Part shown: in pieces, positions 1-7,163 of the stretch
Layout of the letters: each line of letters starts with the position of its first letter
Numbering within the stretch: the first letter of the stretch is position 1
NCBI RefSeq assembly: GCF_042767895.1
Contig: NC_091574.1
Span: 14,536,689 to 14,546,688, forward strand
Length of the DNA stretch: 10,000 bases
Direction of reading: 5' to 3'
Origin: Penaeus vannamei
Lineage: Eukaryota; Arthropoda; Malacostraca; Decapoda; Penaeidae
Notes under the pieces: generated by a model
What the model was told of the DNA's origin: nothing
Seen by the model: the letters and a program-made list of their open reading frames with translations, nothing else
The model's database searches: none
Translations under genes and position numbers: made by a program

Positions 1-102
1 ATGCACGGAGGCCAAACATGGGTACGAAAAAATACTTCGGCATCGCCTCGTCCCGGATCCTTTGAAATTCCCGAGGTAGGAGATTCATAAGTCCAGAGCT
101 TC
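1..102 (-). CDS. Possible partial exon running off the window edge (unrecognised)
   Basis: On the minus strand a frame is open from about 200 (TGA near 201) to the window edge, roughly 65 codons. An AATTCAG|GA acceptor-like site at 105-103 would start an exon at 102, giving a protein-like string that includes MNLLPREFQRIRDEAMPKYF and stays open to position 1. The upstream pyrimidine tract is weak. A competing plus-strand reading (frame from position 2, containing KHGYEKILRHRLVPDPLKFP) ends at a moderate donor, CCGAG|GTAGGA at about 70-79. Third-position GC does not separate the two. I do not recognise either product; at most one is real, and both may be chance. The segment is otherwise unique and clearly less repetitive than what follows. 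Confidence 0.22.
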
Positions 103-243
103 CTGAATTAATATTTAATCTGACGACCCTCGACGGAGTGCTGCAACGACGCTCAAACGGAGGTTCAAATATGAAACGTTTAATGACGTGTCTTTGTCAT
201 GTTGTTAGAGCGATATGAATTTTGGATTTCGTTCTGGCTAATA

Positions 244-598
244 AGAAAGTGGAAGAGAGAGAGAAAGAGAGAAAGATATGAAGAGAGAGAGAAAGAGAGG
301 AAGAGAAGGAAAGAGATAGAGGGAGAGGGAGAGGGAGAGAGAGAGAGGGAGAAGGAGAGAGAGGGAGAGAGCTCGTGATGATTAAGGGAGAAGGAGAAGC
401 AGAAAAAAAATGAGCAGAAGGGAAGGGAGAGGAAACAAACAGAATTCGGGTCTTAGATATGTAGATAGACGGAGGGAAAAGAGAGAGAGAGAGAGATCAT
501 GATTAAGGTAAATATGTAGATAGACGAATGGAAAGGAGAGAGAGAGAAAGCAAACAGATTTGAATTCAAAATGAAATATAAGACGAGAGAGCAGAAGT
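244..598. repeat. Purine-rich (GA)n simple-sequence tract with repeated sub-motifs
   Basis: The plus strand is almost entirely A and G, with interrupted (GA), (GGGA) and (GAAA) runs. Non-simple islands recur inside it: ATATGTAGATAGACG appears at 457-471 and again at 512-526; GATTAAGG appears at 380-387 and 501-508; and CAAACAGA next to GAATTC appears near 435-446 and 551-567. The islands recur in a different order, so this is a mosaic rather than a clean tandem duplication. No coding potential is visible. Confidence 0.85.
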
Positions 599-654
599 AG
601 TCGTATGTCCCGTAGAATCTCACTGTAGCCAAAGGGACATGCTCAATATCCTTT

Positions 655-849
<195 letters not shown>

Positions 850-1215
850 TTGGAATACTGTATGATTATTTGATCAGATACAGGCAGATAGATATCAATA
901 GACACCCCGACTGAGAAACATACATAGATACCAATGGGTATCCTCCCCAAACATTAATCAGGGTATGATTATCCTTTGTTCCCTAATGCAATAGATAAGA
1001 AAATGAATACATTGATTAATATGCATAAAGTCTTCTATAAAGGCATGAACCTCCTTGGCCATAGCCAACCCACCGGGAAATATCCATTACAAGCTGTCAG
1101 TAACTATTTGTAATTTGTTAGCAAACCAAGAAACTAACAAGTTGGCAATATATGACTAAAAACACATTGCATACTTGACAAAGATAAGATATATGAATTA
1201 TCAAACCAAGTAAAA
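850..1215. other. AT-rich unique DNA, nothing recognised
   Basis: This is ordinary AT-rich sequence with frequent stops in all frames. I see no gene, RNA structure, transposon end or strong repeat. A few short GATA/CAGATA steps at 879-930 continue the simple-sequence flavour of the preceding array. Confidence 0.6.
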
Positions 1216-1430
1216 AGACAATAAAACTAACTACATTAGAAAAAAATCTTACATATCAAACGAATTAGACAATAAGAATTAAAAATAGTACCTATTAATA
1301 GATTTAAAAACAATAATAAAAAGATAGAACCTACTGACATATTAAAAAAAAAGAAAAAATGAAAAAATAGCACCTACTATTAATTTTAAACAACAATAAG
1401 AATTAAAAAAATAGTAGTTATTAAGATATT
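1216..1430. repeat. Degenerate AT-rich tandem repeat, period about 50-60 bp
   Basis: The phrase CAATAA(G)AATTAAAAATAG followed by (T/C)ACCTA(C/T)TATTA recurs with drift. The clearest copies start at 1270 (CAATAAGAATTAAAAATAGT) and 1394 (CAATAAGAATTAAAAAAATA). Partial copies lie at about 1311-1366 (CAATAATAAAAAGATAGAAC, then CTAC) and 1367-1393 (ATAGCACCTACTATTAA). An earlier relative may start near 1218 (GACAATAAAACTAACTAC). The unit length varies because the A runs expand and contract. It looks like an old decayed minisatellite. Confidence 0.45.
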
Positions 1431-1735
1431 CAAATAACTGCGCAAAATCCACCCGAGTCTTCATAGCAAAGACCAGGAAGGCAGGTCACAAGTCCGTCCT
1501 TTTGAGTATGTATGTGTGCGTGTGTGAAGGCGTCACCCACCCAAGGCCTAACAAAAATAAATCTGAATTGGTGAGGTCCGAGTGGCGCTCACAGGCAAGG
1601 ACCAGCACCTCGAGCACTAAGTTTGTTCTCGGAGTGTTATTGAACGCGTCTTGACTACCTGGGGCGGGCTCTAAGGAACACATTCAGCACTTTAATGTTC
1701 GGGTATCCACCTTAATAGGGCACTTGGTGCTTCTG
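1431..1735. other. More GC-rich unique patch, no gene supported
   Basis: Base composition rises here compared with the AT-rich flanks. A minus-strand reading frame (1683-1486, 65 codons) is the only sizeable one. It has no recognisable motif and part of it translates a TG-rich stretch (1505-1527), so I do not call it a gene. The patch could be a decayed exon or transposon fragment; nothing identifies which. Confidence 0.4.
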
Positions 1736-2011
1736 CCTTCTCGTTTCACCTTTCCTTCTCTTTTTTTTCCTCTTGCTGATCTCTCCCCGAATTCTGCTTT
1801 TCTCTTGCTCCGCTTTTTCTTCTCTTAGCATTACTATCATCTTAGCTAATCTGATTTTCCCTTATTTTTCTTTTTATTCTTTGTTCTCATCTGCCTCTGT
1901 CGTTCTCTCGTTCCCCATTTCATTCATTATCTCCTCTTGTGTTGTCAGATCGTCCCTCCCTCTCTGTCTATCTGTTTCCTTATCTATCTATCTCTCTACA
2001 TCTTTACCTAT
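1736..2011. repeat. Pyrimidine-rich low-complexity tract
   Basis: The plus strand is dominated by C and T (TTTTC, CTCTT and TCTGTC-type runs) leading into the pure (CT) array. The translated frame here is a low-complexity S/F/L/I string that merges into the microsatellite, so it is not a protein. Such a tract could form triplex DNA or serve as an intron polypyrimidine region. Confidence 0.75.
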
Positions 2012-2369
<358 letters not shown>

Positions 2370-3288
2370 ATAGTATTACTTGTAGTAATAGTAGTAGCAG
2401 TAATGATGATAATGCTAAGGATGGCAGCAGCCATGATAATAACTATAGCAAGAATAAGAATAACGATGATGAAGATAATGATCACAGTAATAGTAACAAA
2501 AGTAATAGCAGTAGTCCTCCTACTACTGCTACTACTATTACTATCATTACTATTACTACTACTACTGCTTCTCTTGATGATGGTGATGTTGATGGTGATG
2601 TTGATGGTGATCATAATAGCAGCAACAACGACAATAACAATACTACTACTAATAATAATAACAAAGACTGTTAATGATAATACCAATAATAATGATAATA
2701 ATTATTGTAGCAATAATTATAATAGCAGTAATAATAATGATAATAATGATAATAATAATAATGATTATTATCATAATGATTATTATCTTTATAATATTAA
2801 TAATGTCAGTAATGGTCAAAATAATAATTGTATTTATTACAATTTTAATAATGATAATTATGCTGGTAATAATAATAATGGTCATAACAATAACAATAAT
2901 AATAATAAAGACAATGACAAAGATAAAAATAATCATGATAATAACTTTAATAAGAATGAAAATAGTAATAACAATAATAACAGAATACTAATGATAATGA
3001 TAAAAGTATTGCCAATGATAATGGTAGTACTGATAACAACAATAATAAGAACAATAAGAACAGTAATATTAATGATAATGAAAAGAGTCATAATAACAGT
3101 AAATAATCATAATGATAATAATTATATTGATATTGATAGTAAAAAAATGAAATAGTAGTAGTAATGATGTAATAATAATAATGATGAGGATAATAGAATG
3201 ATAATAATGCTACAAACAATTGTCAAAATAATAATAATAACTATGATAACTATGAGGATCCTTATTCATGATAATAGTAGTGCAGGTA

Positions 3289-3290
<2 letters not shown>

Positions 3291-3344
<54 letters not shown>
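3291..3344. repeat. (GAT)18 perfect core
   Basis: Eighteen uninterrupted GAT units sit inside otherwise imperfect triplet DNA. This is the purest stretch of the block and so is probably the most recent expansion. It translates as 18 Asp in one frame and poly-His on the other strand; neither is a protein. Confidence 0.95.
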
Positions 3345-3945
3345 AATAATAATAAAAATAACAACAACAACAATAACAACAAGAATAATAGCAATATTGT
3401 AATAATGATAATGATAGTGACAATAACAAAAATATTAATAACAACAAGAAAAATATAAAAGTGGTGGTAATGATAATGATAACGATAATGAAAATGATTA
3501 TAATAATAGTAAAGCCTGTAATAGTAACAATGGCAAAGATGAAAATAATAATAAAAATAATAATGGTAATAAAATGATGATGATGATAATATAAATTATT
3601 ATAAAGATGATAATAACAATAATAGTAATAATAATATTCTTATTCACAATGATAATGGTAATACTAAGAATGATAATAATGATAAAAATAATGATAATGG
3701 ATGCGATAAAGATAATAATAATGATGATAGATAGTAGTATCAAAATTAATATATTGATAATTGTAATGATGATAATATTAGTAATGATAATTATGATAAT
3801 GGTAAGGGTGATATTATTGATAATGATAAATAAAATCATAATAAAAAGGCTAATTAGAATAATCATATAACAATGATAATGAAATAATGATGACAAGAAG
3901 GACAATAATAATAACAATAATAATAATGATAATAATAACTATAAC

Positions 3946-3984
<39 letters not shown>
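3946..3984. repeat. (AAT)13 core
   Basis: Thirteen consecutive AAT units are flanked by AAC- and GAT-interrupted versions of the same motif. It is a second local re-expansion within the trinucleotide block. Confidence 0.9.
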
Positions 3985-3986
<2 letters not shown>

Positions 3987-4075
3987 TAATAATAATAATC
4001 ATAACTATTATCATTACTATTTTTATTATTATCGTCATATTATCATTATTTGAATGGTAATGATAACGATAATAA

Positions 4076-4610
4076 CATTGACAATAATGTTAATACCCAT
4101 AGTAAGTTGCAATGATAATAATAGTCCTGAAGCTTATACTAAAATAGATATTAATTCCTTAAATAAGGTGAGAGTAATTCAGAAAGACGTTATGAATATC
4201 TCATCATTTTGATTATTGATATCCCGTGACTAATTAAAATATAAACCTGGAAGGAGAACGAAATCCAGATTTTATAATAATAAAGACTTCAATTCGTTTA
4301 TCATGCAGACAAATGCAATTATGCAACGGTAATCTAGGAAATTCTAATTAATTTGTACTTACATCTTCTCAGAATTGGCAGAAATATTCATATTACCATG
4401 AGTGGTATTCGTGCCAAAAGAAGGGCTGTCTTAATGAAATATTCAGAATAGTTTTGTCTGAAGCCGCTGAAACTAATTTGTGCAAAGGCCGTGGCTTTGT
4501 GATTTTCCCTTCAGAGGCAGGTTGACATGTGTAAAGGAAAAGTTATATCTATCTCTCTGTCGGCAGATTTAACTATGTCTATGAGTCTTTCTATCACGCA
4601 CAAAAATCCA
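4076..4610. other. AT-rich unique DNA, nothing recognised
   Basis: This is the only substantial non-repetitive stretch between the trinucleotide block and the next compound array. Stops are frequent in all frames, and no transposon end, RNA gene or convincing splice-bounded open frame was found. The composition becomes slightly more balanced around 4370-4540. Confidence 0.55.
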
Positions 4611-4694
4611 AAATAAATATGCATACCCATATATACATATACGTACATACGTATATACATTCATGCATATATGTGTGTAAGTGTGTGTGTGTAG

Positions 4695-4774
<80 letters not shown>

Positions 4775-4875
4775 CATACACATACATATGTATATACCCA
4801 TATATACATATGTATGTGTGTGTGTAAGTGCACACACGCATATATATACATATGTATATAGGTATATACATACAT

Positions 4876-4970
<95 letters not shown>

Positions 4971-4971
4971 A
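4611..4971. repeat. Compound TA/GT/CA microsatellite with inverted symmetry
   Basis: From 4611 the sequence is made of TATACATA steps, a GT run (about 4673-4693), pure (TA)35 at 4701-4770, CATACA steps, a second GT run (about 4813-4825), a CA run (4829-4837), pure (AC)40 at 4878-4958 and a short (TA) tail at 4959-4971. GT precedes and CA follows the TA core, so the two sides are roughly complementary and could extrude as a cruciform. A smaller hairpin pairs TATGTGTGTGTG (4813-4824) with CACACACGCATA (4831-4842) around a 6-nt loop, with one mismatch. Confidence 0.95.
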
Positions 4972-5050
4972 ATGAACATATATATAAAATAATATCTATC
5001 CATCTATCTATATAATAAAAGATGGAATAATGCACTACCGCATTGATATG

Positions 5051-5186
5051 ATGAATAAATAACCTCTCCGATAGGGACTCGAACCTTCACTGTTGCAGGC
5101 AGATAACTGCGGAGAGCGTTCGTCTTGCAGTTATCTGCCTGCAACAGTGAGGGTTCGAGTCCTTAACGGAGAGGTTACTCATTCAT
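5051..5186. mobile_element. Foldback element with tRNA-like arms (tRNA/SINE-derived palindrome)
   Basis: The left arm 5051-5110 and right arm 5127-5186 are 60 bp each, inverted, and match at 55 of 60 positions by eye, around a 16-nt spacer (5111-5126). Each arm contains a perfect RNA polymerase III B-box or T-loop sequence: GGTTCGAGTCC on the plus strand at 5152-5162, and its complement at 5075-5085. Spacer plus right arm also includes GAGAGCGTTCGTCTTGCA (5113-5130), which resembles the D-arm end and anticodon stem of a tRNA. The plain reading is that a tRNA-derived sequence (SINE head or tRNA pseudogene) was copied in opposite orientation. It is not a functional tRNA: no cloverleaf fits and no proper A box is seen. 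The outer ends merge into AT-rich DNA, with no clear target duplication. The next TA/GT tract (5187-5217) separates it from the retroelement relic. Confidence 0.8.
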
Positions 5187-6177
5187 ATATATGTGTATAT
5201 ATGTGTGTATATATTTACTTAATAGAGAGTCCCGTCCGCGACGGGAGTGAAGCAAGGGGGCCCCTTAGGTCCAGCCCTTTTCTCTTTTAGTGTTAACAGG
5301 GCCTCAAGGTTACCAACTAGTGAATTTAATATATGGTACCTGGATGATGCAACACTGGGTGTTACTGCTGTGAATGTTTAGTCTGACCTGCCCATCCCCT
5401 TCTCGGAGCTGCACCAGTCAGGATTAGCCATCAATGATGCCAAGTGCGAGTTGATTACCTCAAGTACTCACAAGAGGAAGAACGGCGAACCGTTAATGGG
5501 TTCCATGAGTTGTTGCTAAATATACGTCTTTTAAATGAGGAAGAATATCAGTTGCTTGGATGTCCTCTGACTCTGGCAGCAGCAATTCCCTCATTGCAGA
5601 GGAAGCATGAAGAGCTTCAAGGCATAATTAAGCTCCTTAAACCAACAGATAGCCATCCAGCCTTGTGGCTTTACCATCCCTGAACTACAGTACATATTAC
5701 GCACATGGCCTTCTTTCAGAAATATTCAACTCCAGCAACTCATGGATGATACTTTACAGAGAACAGTCACGGATTTATCCAATGTCAACTTTAGTGCTGA
5801 CAACTGGAAACAAGCCACTCTCCCTGTTAGTCTTGGAATTCAGAAGGCGACAGATACAACTGCTCCTTTCATATCCTCCCGTAATGCCATAGCACACCTT
5901 ACTGAGCAGATAGTACAACAGACTTTGCTTGCACCGTCTCCTGATAATTTGGCCGCGGCAGTTAGTTTTTGGAGGGACTATAACAGAGTAGACAAGGAAC
6001 CGATCCCTGACCAAAGATCTAAACAGAAGGCCAAAAATCGCTCCCAGCCGCATGCTGAACGAAGCGGATCAAGTTTCCAGAGCCCGAAAGTGGGGCATGG
6101 TTGCATGCGATCCCCATACCCTCCATGACGATGACTCCCTGCGTATCGCTATCGCCCAGAAGGTCGCTGCACCTGTA

Positions 6178-6240
6178 TGCCATCTACATAAATGTAAAAG
6201 TGGAGGTCAAATGGACGCCCTTAAACATCATGCATCATGT
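6178..6240 (+). pseudogene. Degraded zinc-knuckle-like motif within the RT relic
   Basis: In the local frame the peptide reads CHLHKCKSGGQMDALKHHAS followed by C. The spacing C-x-[S]-x8-H-H-x2-C looks like a C-x-C...H...C knuckle in which the second Cys has become Ser (codon AGT, one base from a Cys codon) and one residue before the last Cys has been lost. R2-like elements carry a CCHC motif just before their endonuclease, and the RPDG motif does follow here. The loss of a zinc ligand agrees with a dead copy. Confidence 0.55.
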
Positions 6241-6376
6241 CCTGTTTTGCAGGGTCAGTGCTGGACGTTTACCAAGACATTCTGCTCGCAATAACATTAC
6301 CAAGAGAGCACTGCAGAGCGCAGGGATTCCGTCTATCCTGGAACCTGCTGGACTTTACAACAGGAGCGATGTCAAA

Positions 6377-6436
6377 AGGCCAGACGGTATAATAGTCTCT
6401 CCGTTCAAGCAAAGCAAATCCTTGCCCTGGGACGCT
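6377..6436 (+). pseudogene. Restriction-like endonuclease-type motif RPDG...WD
   Basis: In the frame open from 6101, RPDG (6377-6388) is followed after 15 residues by D in WDA (6428-6436). The R/K-P-D-x(12-14)-D/E signature of the R2-type endonuclease is close to this, with PD and the later acid forming part of the active site. It would nick the target DNA to prime reverse transcription. The assignment rests on motif spacing alone and is an inference. Confidence 0.5.
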
Positions 6437-6585
6437 TCTTGCACAGACACCTTCGCACAAACAAAAGTAGCTCATGTGTTTTACATGCAGGGTCAGCAGC
6501 ACACCGGGCGGAAAATGCAAAAAGCCATAAATACCAAACCTTTACAAACCGATACATCTTTGAACCTTTTGCCTTCGAAACTACA

Positions 6586-6608
6586 TTTTTTTTTTTTTTT
6601 TTTTTTTT
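6586..6608 (+). repeat. T23 run embedded in the retroelement coding sequence
   Basis: Twenty-three T residues separate the peptide YIFEPFAFET (ending about 6584) from GPS-like sequence that resumes after 6608 in a different frame. The flanking peptide logic is continuous, so the T run is an insertion or expansion in a dead gene, not a boundary. It could be a homopolymer slippage product or the residual poly-A tail (in antisense) of a small lost retroinsert. Confidence 0.75.
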
Positions 6609-6803
6609 GAGCCCTCCAAGCACACTTCACTGGAGGACATCGACCGCAAAATAACGACTGAATCCAACGAGGTCAAAGAAACTTTGTGGCTAAAGCAAAG
6701 ACTGGGGTTGGCCATCATCTCTTGCAACCACCCTAAAACAGGGCAACACTTTTATGTAATATTTTTTAAGTATGCTTTTAATTTCGGTTTTATCAGTGGA
6801 TGA

Positions 6804-6967
6804 TGGCCACAGCCACCAGCGTGGTTGGGGCTGGTGACCTGTACTTACCCTGACGTACAGCCTGCATTAGATATTACATTATGTGTAATAATTGAAGGTT
6901 TGAGTAATGTATCGTCTGAAAAAGCGCTTCTTGAGCTACCAAATCTTAATAAATGGCTTTGGCCACA
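6804..6967. other. Possible 3' tail of the retroelement, with a hairpin
   Basis: Just after the relic's stop, CACCAGC (6814-6820) and GCTGGTG (6830-6836) form a perfect 7-bp stem with a 9-nt loop GTGGTTGGG. R2-like elements rely on structured 3' UTRs for RT recognition, so this may be a remnant of one. No terminal poly-A or target duplication is visible, and the 3' end of the element cannot be fixed. The plus-strand frame beginning at 6825 has no recognisable motif. Confidence 0.35.
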
Positions 6968-7139
6968 AAATTTCGAGGGCAATGGGGTGCGAAGGTTTAG
7001 GCATCGATTCTCTTGCTTTCCTTTGATTTCGTTTGGTTGCTTCTACGAAGCACCGCCCACGGCCGCGTTCATGGATCGCGAAGCTCGGTTTGGTTGGGGT
7101 TTGGTTTGTGACGGGCCACTTAGCCCCGCCCCTCGAAAT
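6968..7139. other. GC-rich block with TTTCGAGGG-type inverted ends (possible MITE)
   Basis: Composition jumps to GC- and CpG-rich compared with both flanks. The edges are inverted: TTTCGAGGGC begins at 6971, and GCCCCTCGAAA ends at 7139, which pair over about 10 bp with one extra G. A GC-box-like GGGGCGGGGC lies on the minus strand at about 7125-7134. No target-site duplication is clear. Alternatives are a decayed promoter or exon, or part of the neighbouring retroelement's 3' region. Open frames on both strands have no recognisable motif. Confidence 0.3.
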
Positions 7140-7163
7140 CAAATACTAATACAGAGTATTTGA
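7139..7163. other. 9-bp inverted repeat
   Basis: TCAAATACT (7139-7147) and AGTATTTGA (7155-7163) pair perfectly around the 7-nt loop AATACAG. It lies immediately next to the GC-rich block, so it could be an insertion footprint or a chance hairpin in AT-rich DNA. Confidence 0.4.

Larger units (their letters stand above)
2370..4075. repeat. About 1.7 kb imperfect trinucleotide block (AAT/GAT/AAC/AGT family)
   Basis: For about 1.7 kb the plus strand is built mainly from purine-A-pyrimidine triplets and near relatives (AAT, GAT, AAC, AGT, AGC), with small phase slips and local reversals to the complementary pattern (CTACTATTAC at 2521-2570; ATTATTATC near 2763-2790 and 4008-4050). Frames through it read as poly-N/D/S or, in other phases, poly-I/M, so the many open frames are artefacts. 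Its length and imperfection suggest a very old array that keeps re-expanding in places, as shown by the pure (GAT) and (AAT) cores. Confidence 0.93.
5226..6803 (+). pseudogene. Reverse transcriptase of a non-LTR-like retrotransposon, 5'-truncated and broken
   Basis: An intact relative would copy element RNA into DNA during retrotransposition. Visible parts in order: GVKQGGPLGPALF (5244-5282) and WYLDD (5334-5348, with the catalytic Asp pair) of the RT domain; a block with LAINDAKCELIT (5424-5459); LLGCPLT (about 5552-5572); IPELQYILRTW (5676-5708); a zinc-knuckle-like segment (6178-6240); an RPDG...WD endonuclease-like motif (6377-6436); and a C-terminal block LWLKQRLGLAI (6684-6716). An in-frame TAG lies at 5379-5381. 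The reading frame changes near 5470, 5660, 6045, 6095, 6125, 6245, 6475 and across the T run at 6586-6608; the final stop is at 6801. About 520 codons of the C-terminal portion remain; the upstream RT motifs are absent. The domain order RT, knuckle, endonuclease fits R2-like elements with a restriction-like endonuclease, but family assignment is my inference. The RT identity itself is strong. Confidence 0.9.

Noticed and set aside
1486..1683. Minus-strand 65-codon gene
   Set aside because: No motif, no splice support, and part of the frame translates TG-rich simple sequence.
5060..5180. A genuine tRNA gene
   Set aside because: A B box and D-arm-like words are present, but no cloverleaf with paired acceptor, D and T stems of normal length can be built; the dominant fold is one long hairpin.
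5775..6053. Minus-strand 92-codon frame
   Set aside because: It is the antisense shadow of the retroelement relic, whose plus-strand peptide carries the recognisable motifs.
6586..6608. Transcription terminator or poly-A tail end of the retroelement
   Set aside because: Conserved C-terminal coding motifs of the same element continue after it in the same orientation.
6825..7163. Plus-strand 112-codon gene after the retroelement
   Set aside because: It starts inside the possible 3' tail, has no recognisable domain, and its openness in the GC-rich block is shared by the opposite strand; this fits composition better than selection.
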